Position numbers and translations under genes: made by a program. 64,000 bases of DNA from positions 62,001 through 126,000 of the forward strand of contig JAVJNS010000014.1 in NCBI GenBank assembly GCA_040217155.1, given 5' to 3'. Source of the stretch: Pelagibius sp040217155 (GTDB lineage Bacteria; Pseudomonadota; Alphaproteobacteria; Kiloniellales; Kiloniellaceae). The notes below the pieces were generated by a model. The model worked only from the letters and a program-made list of their open reading frames with translations, searched no databases and had not been told where the DNA came from. Positions 43,212 through 52,719 of this stretch are shown piece after piece; position 1 is the first letter of the stretch, and the number at the start of each line of letters is the position of its first letter.

Positions 43212-43988
43212 ATGCTGCACCGGCTGGATTCGCAACTGAAGAGCATCGCCGCTGAAGGACTTTCAGCGGACGAGATCTATCGCCGCCCTGACCTCTATCG
43301 GCCAGCGACCCAGCGCCGTGTGGCGCCTGGCCTGTTCAGTTGTCCGGTCTGCTGCTCAAGTGCTGCAGCATTCCTGCCTTTCGGCATCGTGGAGCGGCGC
43401 AATGCCCTCTGTCCGAACTGCGGCTCATTGGAGCGCCATCGCTTCCTTTGGCTTTACCTGACCAGATACACACGTCTGCTGCGCCGCCTGGCTCGGGTAC
43501 TGCACACGGCGCCGGAGCCCTGCCTCGGGCCGCGTTTACGTGCTTTGCCAAATCTTCGCTACCGCAGCCTCGACCTCTTCGATCCTTCGGCGGATGTGCA
43601 GGCCGATCTCCGTGATCTGCCCTTCGATGAAGGGGCCTTTGATCTCATACTCAGCAGCCATGTACTGGAGCACTTGATCGATGATCGGCCGGCACTTGGC
43701 GAACTGGTGCGGATCCTGATTCCTGGGGGCCGTGCTGTCATCATGGTGCCCTATGATTCCAGATTGCCACAGACGGAGGAGGGGGGCCATATCGGGGCTC
43801 CTGCGGAGCGCATGGCCCGCTTCGGCCATCCGTATCACTACCGAAACTACGGTGCGGACTTTCCCCGGCGTTTGGCGGCGGCGGGCCTTGAAGTCACCTG
43901 CGTAAGCGCGAATCAGCTGCTGAGTCCGCTACGGCGACGCTACTTCAGGCTCAACAACAACTTTATTTTCGATTGCCGGCGCCTTTAG
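43212..43988 (+). CDS. Zinc-ribbon SAM-dependent methyltransferase
   Basis: The protein has 258 residues from ATG 43212. An N-terminal CxxC pair (CPVC) and a second (CPNCGSLERHR) form a small zinc ribbon. The methyltransferase type 11 core follows: YRSLDLFD, ADLRDLPFDEGAFDLILSSH and VLEHLIDD, with HYRNYG near the end. Similar ribbon-methyltransferases sit in glycan clusters or modify tRNA or proteins; no target is evident. It follows the nitrilase gene on the same strand. Confidence 0.82.
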   Translation: MLHRLDSQLKSIAAEGLSADEIYRRPDLYRPATQRRVAPGLFSCPVCCSSAAAFLPFGIVERRNALCPNCGSLERHRFLWLYLTRYTRLLRRLARVLHTAPEPCLGPRLRALPNLRYRSLDLFDPSADVQADLRDLPFDEGAFDLILSSHVLEHLIDDRPALGELVRILIPGGRAVIMVPYDSRLPQTEEGGHIGAPAERMARFGHPYHYRNYGADFPRRLAAAGLEVTCVSANQLLSPLRRRYFRLNNNFIFDCRRL

Positions 43989-44153
43989 CAGACTGCGAGC
44001 CCGCAGGGACTTTCGTCTGCGTTAATTCATGCTTGCCGACCCATTTTCCTATAGTGGCTTCCGGTTATGCTGTGGCTTTATGAGGCGCGCCGCCGGCTCA
44101 AGAGGCCGGTTCTGGAGGCCGGTATTAGAATGTGAGAAGAGGATCTGGACAGG

Positions 44154-45170
44154 TTGAAGGGAGATCACGGACGCGAAGCGCAGCAGACAATCAGTTTCCT
44201 GCTGCTTCCCCAGTTCTCGATGTTGGCATTCAGCTCGGCGGTGGAGCCACTGCGCGCGGCAAACCGGCTATCGGGCGAGAACCTCTACAATTGGTCCATC
44301 TTGACCGCGGACGGCCAGCCGATCGACTCCTCCAGCCGCATGCACCTGCTGCCCGACGGCAGCCTGAATGACGGTGGACGGCCGGATATCCTCTTCGTGG
44401 TTGCCGGGCTTGAGGTGCAACGCTTGCGCGATCCATCGGTGATTGCCGCACTGCGTCGGCTCGGCCGCAGCGGCTGCCGACTGGGAGCACTGTCGACCGG
44501 CAGCTACCTGCTGGCCTGGGCCGGACTGCTTGACGGGTATCGTTGCACCGTGCATTGGGAAAACCTGGATGCCTTTCGTGAAGACTTTCCGGATCTTGAA
44601 GTCACGGGAGAACTTTTCGAGGTGGATGGCGCGCGCCTGACCTGCTCCGGTGGCACCGCTTCGCTGGACATGATGCTGAGCCTCATCAGCGAAGCGCATG
44701 GCCGCGATTTGGCGGCCCAGGTGGCGGAGCAATTCATTCACGAACGCATCCGTGATACGCACGACCACCAGAGAATGAGCCTGCAGGGGCGCCTCGGCAT
44801 CAGTCATCCAAAGCTTTTGCAAGTCATTGCTTTGATGGAAGATCAATTGGAAGAGCCTTTGGCACGGTCCGAATTGGCGCGCCGCGCTGGGCTCTCGACC
44901 CGCCAATTGGAGCGTCTTTTCCGCCGCTACCTGGGGCGCACGCCAACGCGCTACTATCTGGAACTTCGCCTGCACCGTGCCCGCGCCCTGCTGACCCAGA
45001 CGTCGATGTCGATCCTGAATGTAGCGCTGGCTTGCGGCTTCGTATCCGCTTCTCATTTCTCGAAGTGCTACCGAGAGTTTTTTCACAAGATGCCGCGCGA
45101 AGAACGTCAACAGGCCGAGCATCGTTTGCCGCCGCGGCCCGAGGCCGGCGCGCTGCCAAATGACGGTTAA
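44154..45170 (+). CDS. GlxA-family AraC-type transcriptional regulator
   Basis: The protein has 338 residues starting at TTG 44154. The N-terminal DJ-1/PfpI-like domain runs from ISFLLLPQFSMLAFSSAVEP to about 190 and includes GALSTGSYLLAWAGLLDGY. The AraC HTH (about 225-320) has SELARRAGLSTRQLERLF and ACGFVSASHFSKCYREFF. Such regulators often control carnitine, glycine betaine or other amine catabolism. No target is clear here; the nitrilase and methyltransferase lie upstream on the same strand. Confidence 0.9.
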   Translation: MKGDHGREAQQTISFLLLPQFSMLAFSSAVEPLRAANRLSGENLYNWSILTADGQPIDSSSRMHLLPDGSLNDGGRPDILFVVAGLEVQRLRDPSVIAALRRLGRSGCRLGALSTGSYLLAWAGLLDGYRCTVHWENLDAFREDFPDLEVTGELFEVDGARLTCSGGTASLDMMLSLISEAHGRDLAAQVAEQFIHERIRDTHDHQRMSLQGRLGISHPKLLQVIALMEDQLEEPLARSELARRAGLSTRQLERLFRRYLGRTPTRYYLELRLHRARALLTQTSMSILNVALACGFVSASHFSKCYREFFHKMPREERQQAEHRLPPRPEAGALPNDG

Positions 45171-45189
45171 AGAGACTGCGAAAAGGGTA

Positions 45190-45696
45190 TTAGATGACCA
45201 GTCGCACGAAAGTGGCTGCTTCAGGAAGGAATTCGGGTTCACCGCCCGACCTGCGATAGACGTCGCTGCCCAGTTGCGCAGCATCGCGATGCCCGGTCAG
45301 GCTGGTTTGCGGCGCGGCTGCCGATGCCCGGCTATGGTCCTGCTGCCCCAGCAACTGGACCATGAACGGCATCGACGTTAGCCTTGAAAATCCAATCAGC
45401 CTGCCGCTGGCGGCTGTTTCGGCTTGGCGGGGCTGGCGGCTTGATGGAACGTCGCTCTGGCCGGTCTGGCGATCACCGATTCTACGGTCGCCAACCCTGC
45501 GTTCAGTTGTGGAGCGCTCTGAGCCCGGACGCTGCGGATCATAGATCTCACGGGACTGCTGATCGTTGAGCCGCACTGACTTCGCGGCAAGGACTGGCCT
45601 TACCTGCTGTTCCGACCGGTCAGCCGCGGCCACAGCCCGCGCGCCGGACGAAGTGCCGGGCGCGGGAAGAAGCTGAAGCCTTGGAATAGCAGTCAT
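45190..45696 (-). CDS. Conserved hypothetical protein
   Basis: The 168-residue protein is mostly low-complexity and polar, with RRVGDRRIGDRQTG in the middle. MVQLLGQQ and the C-terminal DVYRRSGGEPEF resemble alphaproteobacterial proteins that end in a YRRxGG motif. The C-terminal part is the best evidence that it is a gene. It is convergent with the GlxA-type regulator. Confidence 0.5.
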   Translation of the reverse strand: MTAIPRLQLLPAPGTSSGARAVAAADRSEQQVRPVLAAKSVRLNDQQSREIYDPQRPGSERSTTERRVGDRRIGDRQTGQSDVPSSRQPRQAETAASGRLIGFSRLTSMPFMVQLLGQQDHSRASAAAPQTSLTGHRDAAQLGSDVYRRSGGEPEFLPEAATFVRLVI

Positions 45697-46006
45697 GCCT
45701 TCGGATCCACGTGGGTCTCATTTCAATTATATAATAGATGCATCTTATGAAAAATTTATCAAGCATTGAATCTAATGTGGTTTACGAATTAACTAGTTAC
45801 GTTAAGTATGAAATCTAAGTATTTCTCGAGAATTCTATTTTTTACCAATGTTACATCATAGATGTTGTTTGCCTCTGTTAGTTCTCGTTTTGGTAATTCA
45901 TTCTTCGTTAAGAGCCGACTGTCACATTCGAACCACGGGGCATCAGGGATGCTCAGGTCGGCTTGAGTCCAACGAAGGGCTCGACTTCAGGTAGGAGAGT
46001 GAGGCC
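45697..46006. other. 310-bp AT-rich non-coding region before the GGDEF/EAL gene
   Basis: No gene is seen. From about 45715 to 45900 the sequence is strongly AT-rich, with runs such as TTATATAAT, and it probably carries the promoters of the flanking divergent genes. No clear terminator or repeat was identified. Confidence 0.55.
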
Positions 46007-47740
46007 GTGACCACAACCAGCGGAACCAGAAGTCCGGATACTAAGGATTGCCTGCAGGCGCTGGTGCGTCTGGAAGCGGCGATTTGTGCGTCCGGCGATG
46101 TGGTCTACGACTGGGACCTGGCCACCGATCAGATTACTTTCACTGGTGATATTTACTCTTTGTTTGGCGCCCAGGATGCCGTCGTACCATCGACTGGCGA
46201 AGAGGTGCAGGCGCGAATCAATCCTGAGGACCTGCCGCGCCGACGCCGCGCTCTTTCCGATCACTTCGCCGGTTCGATCGACTATGACTGCGAGTTCCGG
46301 CTGCGGACCAGGCAGAGTGAGTTTCAGTGGCTGCATGATCGTGGTGCTGTGGAATACTCGCCGGCAGGCACGCCCGTGCGCATGTCCGGCATTATTCGCT
46401 TGGTTACCCTGCGAAAGCAGCAGGAAGAGCGCCTTGAGTATCTTGCCAATTTCGATGATCTGACCGGTCACTTCAACAAGGTGCGGCTGCGCGAGGCCCT
46501 GGACCATGCGCTGGCGCAGTCGCAGCGCTTTGGCCAACAGGGCATCTACATGGTCATTGGTGTCGACCATCTTGACCGCATCAACACCGGTTATGGCTAT
46601 AAAGCCGGCAACGCAGTGTTGATCGAACTTGGCAGGCGCCTCGACAATTACCTGCGCGCTGCCGATGTCATCGGGCGGCCGGGAGGCGACTACTTCGGTG
46701 CCATCCTAAGCGCTTGCGCTGACGAGACTGCGCAAGCGGCGGCCGAACGTGTTCTGCAGTCGATGCGCGATAATCCCATTGTCGTGGGCGACGATAAGAT
46801 GCATGTCACCGTATCAATCGGTGCGGTGGTAATTCCATACGACAGCAAAACGTCCGTCGACGCCATGACCAAGGCTGAAAGTGCGATGCAGCAGGCCAAA
46901 TCGGCTGGCCGTGACTGCCTGCGCTTTTTCGCGATCTCCGAGGAGCAGCGCCAGGGTTATCGCGCCAGCATGGACATTGGCGAGGAAGTGCAATTGGCGT
47001 TGAAGGAAGAGCGCATCGTGCTCGCATACCAGCCGGTGGTCGATGCGCAGACGTATCGCGTCAGCTACTACGAGTGCCTGGTGCGCATGTACGATCACGA
47101 TGCAAATCTGATACCGGCAGCCAAATTTGTACCGGCTATCGAGCAACTTGGCCTCATGCGGTCAATCGACAACCGCGTGCGAGACTTGGCAATTCGCGAA
47201 CTCGACCGCAATCCGGCAGTCTCTCTGGCCATCAACATCTCCGGATTGACCGCAACCGAGCGATCCTGGTTTCGTGGCCTGGAGGCGCGCCTGAAGGGCC
47301 GTCGTGACATCGCTGAGCGGCTTGTCGTCGAGATCACGGAGACTGCGGCACTGCAGGACATTGACGAAACCTCGAGCTTCGTCTCATCGCTACGCGCTCT
47401 GGGTTGTCAGGTGGCGCTTGACGATTTCGGTTCGGGCTTCACGACATTCCACCACCTGAAGGCTCTAACGGTTGATGTGGTGAAGATCGATGGTTCTTTT
47501 ATCCGCGACATTACGATGGATACCGAGAATCAGATCTTCATCCACAATTTGCTGGCACTAGCTCGGGCAATAGGCGTTTCCTCGGTCGCTGAGTGCGTGG
47601 AGACCCGTGAAGACGCCGAGTTCCTCTCGGCAATGGGGATCGATTTGCTGCAGGGCTACTACTTCGGCCGTCCGGAAGTGGATGCACCACTGTTGGGTAG
47701 TGGCGAACAGCCGGCTACAATTCTGACTCGCACGGCATAG
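46007..47740 (+). CDS. PAS-GGDEF-EAL c-di-GMP signalling protein
   Basis: The protein has 577 residues from GTG 46007. An N-terminal PAS-like sensor (about 20-140, YDWDLATDQITFTGD) precedes a GGDEF domain with the altered signature GGDYF, so cyclase activity is doubtful. The EAL domain (about 320-560) reads YECLVRM at the signature but keeps NISGL, EITETA, LDDFGSGF, VKIDG and AECVE, the metal and catalytic residues. It is most likely a c-di-GMP phosphodiesterase with a regulatory GGDEF domain. No membrane segment is seen. Confidence 0.9.
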   Translation: MTTTSGTRSPDTKDCLQALVRLEAAICASGDVVYDWDLATDQITFTGDIYSLFGAQDAVVPSTGEEVQARINPEDLPRRRRALSDHFAGSIDYDCEFRLRTRQSEFQWLHDRGAVEYSPAGTPVRMSGIIRLVTLRKQQEERLEYLANFDDLTGHFNKVRLREALDHALAQSQRFGQQGIYMVIGVDHLDRINTGYGYKAGNAVLIELGRRLDNYLRAADVIGRPGGDYFGAILSACADETAQAAAERVLQSMRDNPIVVGDDKMHVTVSIGAVVIPYDSKTSVDAMTKAESAMQQAKSAGRDCLRFFAISEEQRQGYRASMDIGEEVQLALKEERIVLAYQPVVDAQTYRVSYYECLVRMYDHDANLIPAAKFVPAIEQLGLMRSIDNRVRDLAIRELDRNPAVSLAINISGLTATERSWFRGLEARLKGRRDIAERLVVEITETAALQDIDETSSFVSSLRALGCQVALDDFGSGFTTFHHLKALTVDVVKIDGSFIRDITMDTENQIFIHNLLALARAIGVSSVAECVETREDAEFLSAMGIDLLQGYYFGRPEVDAPLLGSGEQPATILTRTA

Positions 47741-47797
47741 GAAGCTGTTGGCAGCGGCTGACCGACGTTCGGTTCAGCTTCTTCTTGTCGATGATTC

Positions 47798-48433
47798 CTA
47801 AGGTTTATCTTTACTTAGCGTATCGATTTTCTGCTGCAGCTGGTCGATCTGCGACTTCAAGGCATCGAGTGACTCCTTGGCCGCTTCCTCCGCGTTTCCG
47901 GCGGCGGGCTGGTCCGCGGTGTCGCTTTCGCTAGCCTGGCCTTCGGCGTTGGCGCCGAAGGGCGAGAACATGCGCATCGCACTTTCGAACAGCGCCATGT
48001 TCTGCTTGCCAACTTCTTCCATGTTTCCGAAAGGGAACATGCCTCCGAAGGTTTCTTGCATCGATTGGCGCATGCGGTCCTGGTTCTGGGAGAATGCTTC
48101 CATCATGTGGTCGAGGTACCGCGGGACCATCCACTGCATCGAATCGCCATAAAAGGAGATCAATTGACGCAAGAAGTTGATGGGCAGCAGATTTTGTCCC
48201 TTCGATTCTTCTTCGACGATGATCTGGGTCAACACGGAGCGAGTAATATCGTCGCCGCTCTTGGCGTCGTAGACGACGAAGTCGACGTCTTCCTGAACCA
48301 TCTGACAGAGGTGGTCCAGTGTCACGTAACTGCTGGTTGCCGTGTTGTAGAGGCGGCGATTGGCATATTTCTTGATCGTGATCGGCCCGCTGCCATCACC
48401 TTGCTTCTTGCCGCTTTTATCGGTGCCCGCCAA
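47798..48433 (-). CDS. phaR: Polyhydroxyalkanoate synthesis regulator PhaR
   Basis: The protein has 211 residues. ITIKKYANRRLYNTATSSYV (about 18-37) is the invariant DNA-binding motif, followed by the PHB-binding region (LLPINFLRQLISFYGDSMQW). The C-terminal third is Ala/Gln-rich, with a short coiled coil (SLDALKSQIDQLQQKIDTL). PhaR represses phasin and PHA genes and is released when it binds PHA granules. It is divergent from the PhaE-like/PhaC-like pair. Confidence 0.95.
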   Translation of the reverse strand: MAGTDKSGKKQGDGSGPITIKKYANRRLYNTATSSYVTLDHLCQMVQEDVDFVVYDAKSGDDITRSVLTQIIVEEESKGQNLLPINFLRQLISFYGDSMQWMVPRYLDHMMEAFSQNQDRMRQSMQETFGGMFPFGNMEEVGKQNMALFESAMRMFSPFGANAEGQASESDTADQPAAGNAEEAAKESLDALKSQIDQLQQKIDTLSKDKP

Positions 48434-48820
48434 ATTTCAATGCCTTTCCCGTCAATCGCGCTATTTCCCTCTCAACAGCCACTTAGCGTCGGAAGAGAGG
48501 ATCATTGCGGTCTTCGCGAGGGCTGTTTTCCCGCTCAATCAGCCTCAATCGTCTTCGAGAGACAAGCCCAAAGCCCAGGCCTCTCATCGCGCCGGCCCTA
48601 ACGAAACCGGAAAATGCAGGATTTCCTTGCCGCATCTGCTAAGGGGATATTGCTGCGCCGCGTCACGCACTGTCAATGTCTAGTCTCCCGGACCTTGCTG
48701 GATCTGCTATTGGGCCGGGTCTCGGGAGAGGCTGGGTGCGACCGCCGGGTCCGGCGGCCTGGGTGGCCAGAATGTACCGCCAAACGCTATACTGCCGGCG
48801 TTTTGGGCCGGGGCGGGAAC
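48434..48820. other. 387-bp non-coding region between phaR and the PhaE-like gene
   Basis: No supported gene. It should contain divergent promoters and PhaR-controlled sites. I did not find a clear palindrome. Confidence 0.5.
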
Positions 48821-49324
48821 ATGTCTGAAGACAAAGGAGAGGATTTGCCAGAGGATCTAGAGGGTTTGGCGCGGCGGTACGTCGATCTCTGGCAGGATCA
48901 GATGACGGCGCTGGCATCCGATCCGGCCTTTGCCGAGTCTTTGCAGAAAGTTATGGCCAGCATGGGAGTGGCTGCCAGCGGGCTCCCGGCCATGTGGTCG
49001 GCTTGGCCGGCCGCTCTGACCAGCATGATGGCCGCAGCGCAGCCGATTGTTCCGGCTTCCGCCAAGTCGACCCACAGCGATGTCGAGGAACAGACGACCC
49101 ATGGTAAGCCCGGAGGCGACCGAACGAAAGAACAAGGGCGCGCAACCTCGCCTGGGGCCGCGGCCGCTGCCGCTCCATCTGATGGCAGCAGGGCTGACCT
49201 GGACGGCCTCGAGGAACGCCTTGCCGCTCTGGATCAACGGCTCATTGCCCTTGAGAGAAGATCCGCAAAAGGGAGAACTGGCCGAGCGCGCGGCGGTTCT
49301 CAAGGAAAGCCTAAAAGGGGTTGA
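48821..49324 (+). CDS. PhaE-like/phasin-like accessory protein
   Basis: The protein has 167 residues. The start is helical and acidic (LPEDLEGLARRYVDLWQDQM), then there is an Ala/Met-rich middle, and a C-terminal coiled coil (LDGLEERLAALDQRLIALER) with clear Leu heptads before a basic tail. This resembles PhaE-type subunits or phasins. The last 224 nt overlap the PhaC-like gene in another frame, and both frames look coding. Pairing with the PhaC-like enzyme is inferred from position. Confidence 0.65.
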   Translation: MSEDKGEDLPEDLEGLARRYVDLWQDQMTALASDPAFAESLQKVMASMGVAASGLPAMWSAWPAALTSMMAAAQPIVPASAKSTHSDVEEQTTHGKPGGDRTKEQGRATSPGAAAAAAPSDGSRADLDGLEERLAALDQRLIALERRSAKGRTGRARGGSQGKPKRG

Positions 49325-50402
49325 TGACACTGCCTTCGCCGCGGCGGTCGACAGCGAAGTGGCGGCGCGCATGGCAGCCCTGGCCGCGGGGCTGCAGGCC
49401 TACCGTCACCATCCCTACCGCCGCAATCTCGAGGATCCACCCGTCATCTGGCAGGAAGGCTCCAGCCGCCTGCTTGACTACGGTGCATTGCCGGAAAATT
49501 CACAGGCCAGGATAAAAGCGCCCAAGCCAGCCGTGCTGGTGGTGCCCTCACTCATCAATCGGGCTTACGTGCTGGACCTGACAGCCGAGCGTTCCCTGCT
49601 GCGCTGGCTGGCGCGCCAGGGCCTTCGCCCGCTGCTGCTGGATTGGGGCTGTCCTGGCGCTGAAGAGCGCGGCTTCACGCTTACCGACTACATTTCCGGG
49701 CGGCTGGAACGGGCGCTTGACATGGTGCGCCGGGAAGAAACGGCGCCGCCACTGGTAATGGGATACTGCATGGGAGGTCTCTTGGCCTTGGGGCTGGCGC
49801 TGCGCCGCCAGGACGATCTCGCGGGCCTCATCCTGCTGGCCACACCTTGGGATTTCCATGCGGATAACGCGCCGCACAGCCGTCTGGCCGCTGCCAGCCT
49901 GCCCCTGCTTTCTCCGCTGTTGGAGATCACCGGCGAAATGCCGGTGGATGTGCTTCAGGCGCTTTTTGCCAGTCTCGATCCGCAACTTGTGGTGCGCAAG
50001 TTCCTCGCCTTCAGCCGACTCGACCCGACGGGCCGCAAGGCATGCGATTTTGTCGCGCTCGAAGATTGGCTCAACGACGGCGTGCCCTTGGTGGCTGCCG
50101 TGGCACGTGAGTGCCTGGGACAATGGTACGGTGAAAATGCGACAGCCAAGGGGCGCTGGCGCTTGGCCGGATCCGTGGTCGATCCCGCGCGCCTTGTCTT
50201 GCCAACCCTCTGCGTGGTTCCCGCACAGGACCGGATCGTGCCGCCGGCCTCGGCGGCGGCGCTGGGCAAGGTCATTCCCGCTGCCGAGAGTCTCCGCCCG
50301 GCGGCGGGGCACATTGGCATGGTCGTCAGCTCAGCGGCGGAAAAGACGGCTTGGCGACCGCTGCTGACCTGGATCAAGGCGCAGGCCGCCGCTGCCGGTT
50401 AA
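49101..50402 (+). CDS. PHA synthase-like alpha/beta hydrolase (PhaC box with Cys nucleophile)
   Basis: The protein has 433 residues from ATG 49101. GYCMGGLLAL carries the PhaC-type G-x-C-x-G-G box with a Cys nucleophile. The Asp is probably in AQDRIVPP and the His in GHIGMVV. RLGPRPLPLHL and RRNLEDPPVIWQEG are features I associate with a PhaC-like branch in Rhodospirillales. It is shorter than class I synthases (about 580), closer to class III. Whether it polymerises or hydrolyses is unknown. Its first 224 nt overlap the PhaE-like gene. Confidence 0.72.
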   Translation: MVSPEATERKNKGAQPRLGPRPLPLHLMAAGLTWTASRNALPLWINGSLPLREDPQKGELAERAAVLKESLKGVDDTAFAAAVDSEVAARMAALAAGLQAYRHHPYRRNLEDPPVIWQEGSSRLLDYGALPENSQARIKAPKPAVLVVPSLINRAYVLDLTAERSLLRWLARQGLRPLLLDWGCPGAEERGFTLTDYISGRLERALDMVRREETAPPLVMGYCMGGLLALGLALRRQDDLAGLILLATPWDFHADNAPHSRLAAASLPLLSPLLEITGEMPVDVLQALFASLDPQLVVRKFLAFSRLDPTGRKACDFVALEDWLNDGVPLVAAVARECLGQWYGENATAKGRWRLAGSVVDPARLVLPTLCVVPAQDRIVPPASAAALGKVIPAAESLRPAAGHIGMVVSSAAEKTAWRPLLTWIKAQAAAAG

Positions 50403-50581
50403 GGATTTGTCGTCTTTGATACCCCATGCGCGGCTTGCACAGGGCGGGCGTCTGTTCTTATATCAAGGCTGAGATTAACGAGTGAGCGTCAGGGATCGCG
50501 TCGAACGTGGCCCGCGCGGAAATGCGGCCTATTGCGCCCAGTCGCGGTGCTTGTTGTCCGCCACAAGGGAGAATTCCAAAG

Positions 50582-51757
50582 ATGACCGATGTCGTAATTG
50601 CAGGTGCTGCCCGTACCCCCGTGGGTTCCTTCAGCGGATCATTGTCGAGCGTTTCGGCGTCACATCTCGGTGCTGTGGCCATCAAAGAGGCGATGAAGCG
50701 GGCGAAGGTCGAAGCGGCGGACGTGGACGAAGCAATCCTCGGCCAAATTCTAACGGCCGGCACCGGTCAGAACCCAGCCCGTCAAGCAGCTGTCGAGGCG
50801 GGCATTCCTTATGAAAAGACCGCTTATCAGATCAATCAGCTTTGCGGATCCGGCCTGCGCGCCGTGGCCATCGGCTCCCAGGCGGTCCAGGTGGGCGATT
50901 CGCGGATTGTGGTCTGTGGCGGGCAGGAAAGCATGAGCCAGTCGCCGCACGTCGCGTATCTGCGCAATGGCCAGAAGATGGGCGACCTGAAGATGGTCGA
51001 CACGATGATCAAAGACGGCCTTTGGGACGCCTTCAACGGCTACCACATGGGCACCACGGCAGAAAACGTGGCCAAAAAGTGGCAGATCACCCGCGACGAA
51101 CAGGACAACTTCGCTGCCGCTTCGCAGAACAAGGCCGAGGCGGCGCAGAAGGCCGGCCGCTTCAACGATGAAATCGTTCCGGTGACCATCACTTCCCGTA
51201 AGGGCGAGACGGTGGTCGACGCTGACGAATATCCGCGCCACGGCGTGACCGCGGAATCGCTGGGCGGTTTGCGTCCGGCCTTCGACAAAGAAGGCTCGGT
51301 GACCGCCGGCAACGCCAGCGGCATCAACGACGGCGCCGCGGCGGTGGTCTTGATGTCCTCCGACGATGCGGCGGCGCGCGGCGTGGCGCCGCTGGCGCGT
51401 ATCGTTTCCTGGGCCACCTGTGGCGTAGATCCGGCAATCATGGGGACCGGTCCCATTCCCTCCAGCCGCCGCGCCCTGGAGAAGGCCGGTTGGTCGGTGG
51501 ATGATCTCGATCTGGTGGAGGCCAACGAAGCCTTCGCCGCACAGGCGCTGGCGGTGAACAAGGACATGGGTTGGGACCCGTCGAAGGTCAATGTAAACGG
51601 CGGTGCCATTGCCATCGGACACCCGATCGGCGCCTCGGGTGCGCGGGTCCTGGTCACCCTGCTGCATGAAATGGCCAAGCGCGATGCCAAAAAGGGTTTG
51701 GCGACGCTGTGCATCGGTGGCGGCATGGGGATCGCCATGTGTGTCGCGCGGGACTGA
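50582..51757 (+). CDS. phaA: Acetyl-CoA acetyltransferase (beta-ketothiolase)
   Basis: The protein has 391 residues from ATG 50582. The active-site Cys is in INQLCGSGLRAV, the second Cys in LCIGGGMGIA and the His in NVNGGAIAIGHPIGASGAR. It condenses two acetyl-CoA to acetoacetyl-CoA, the first step of PHB synthesis. phaB follows 236 bp later, but a strong terminator lies between them, so they are probably separate transcripts. Confidence 0.96.
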   Translation: MTDVVIAGAARTPVGSFSGSLSSVSASHLGAVAIKEAMKRAKVEAADVDEAILGQILTAGTGQNPARQAAVEAGIPYEKTAYQINQLCGSGLRAVAIGSQAVQVGDSRIVVCGGQESMSQSPHVAYLRNGQKMGDLKMVDTMIKDGLWDAFNGYHMGTTAENVAKKWQITRDEQDNFAAASQNKAEAAQKAGRFNDEIVPVTITSRKGETVVDADEYPRHGVTAESLGGLRPAFDKEGSVTAGNASGINDGAAAVVLMSSDDAAARGVAPLARIVSWATCGVDPAIMGTGPIPSSRRALEKAGWSVDDLDLVEANEAFAAQALAVNKDMGWDPSKVNVNGGAIAIGHPIGASGARVLVTLLHEMAKRDAKKGLATLCIGGGMGIAMCVARD

Positions 51758-51802
51758 TTTTTGAAGCGGCAATATGCCGCGACGGCAACCGCCCGATGCT
51801 TC

Positions 51803-51836
51803 AGCGGCCCGCCGATCCCTCGGCGGGCCGCTTTTG
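51803..51836 (+). terminator. Intrinsic terminator after phaA
   Basis: AGCGGCCCGCCGA (51803-51815) pairs perfectly over 13 bp with TCGGCGGGCCGCT (51820-51832) around a 4-nt loop, followed by TTTT. It lies 46 bp after the phaA stop. Confidence 0.88.
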
Positions 51837-51993
51837 GTTGGACTGGAGTGCTGAATGGCTTGGCATGCCTCAGCGAATCTGGCATGGCGGCTGCCAGAGA
51901 TGTTGGCGCACTACGGTTTCCGTGTTTTGATAGGTCGAGATTCTAGACCGTCGGTATAGACGGCGTTCACCAGTGAAAACGGGGAGGCAAGAG

Positions 51994-52719
51994 ATGGCGC
52001 GTGTGGCTCTGGTGACGGGAGGAACCCGTGGGATTGGTGCGGCGATTTCTATCGCATTGAAGGATGCTGGCTATTCTGTGGCGGCCACTTACGGGGGCAA
52101 CGACGAGGCGGCCGGCAAGTTCAAAAACGAACACGACATCGCCGTTTACAAGTGGGACGTGGGCGACTTCGACGCCTGCAAGGAAGGCATTGCCAAGGTC
52201 GAGGGAGATCTCGGTGCGGTTGACGTTCTGGTCAACAATGCCGGAATCACGCGCGATGGCACGCTGCATCGCATGACTCCTGAGAACTGGCGCGCGGTGA
52301 TCTCCACCAATCTCGATTCCCTCTTCAACATGTCGCGCAATGTGATCGAGGGTATGCGTGCGCGCTCCTATGGACGGATCATCTCGATTTCCTCGATCAA
52401 CGGCCAAAAGGGCCAGCTTGGCCAATCGAATTACTCGGCGGCCAAGGCAGGCGTCTTTGGCTTCACAAAGGCGGTGGCGCAGGAAAACGCCCCCAAAGGC
52501 ATAACGGTGAACGCCATCGCGCCGGGCTACATCGCGACCGAGATGGTGCGGGCGGTCCCGGAGGAGATTCTCAACACCAAGATCCTGCCGCTTATTCCGG
52601 TGGGCCGCCTCGGTGAGCCGGAGGAGATTGCGCGCTGCGTGGTCTTCCTTGCGGGTGAAGACGCCGGGTTCATCACCGGCGCCACGTTGTCCGCCAATGG
52701 CGGCCAGTATATGGCCTGA
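51994..52719 (+). CDS. phaB: Acetoacetyl-CoA reductase
   Basis: The protein has 241 residues from ATG 51994, behind a GGGGAGG site; an earlier ATG at 51973 is less likely. The SDR motifs are TGGTRGIG, NNAGITRDGTLHRM, SISSINGQ, and YSAAKAG with the catalytic Tyr and Lys. GYIATEMVRAVPEE is typical of PhbB. It reduces acetoacetyl-CoA to (R)-3-hydroxybutyryl-CoA with NADPH, the monomer for PHB. Confidence 0.95.
   Translation: MARVALVTGGTRGIGAAISIALKDAGYSVAATYGGNDEAAGKFKNEHDIAVYKWDVGDFDACKEGIAKVEGDLGAVDVLVNNAGITRDGTLHRMTPENWRAVISTNLDSLFNMSRNVIEGMRARSYGRIISISSINGQKGQLGQSNYSAAKAGVFGFTKAVAQENAPKGITVNAIAPGYIATEMVRAVPEEILNTKILPLIPVGRLGEPEEIARCVVFLAGEDAGFITGATLSANGGQYMA

Noticed and set aside
44268..45284. 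338-residue minus-strand open frame
   Set aside because: It is antisense to the GlxA-type regulator, whose domains are clear on the plus strand.
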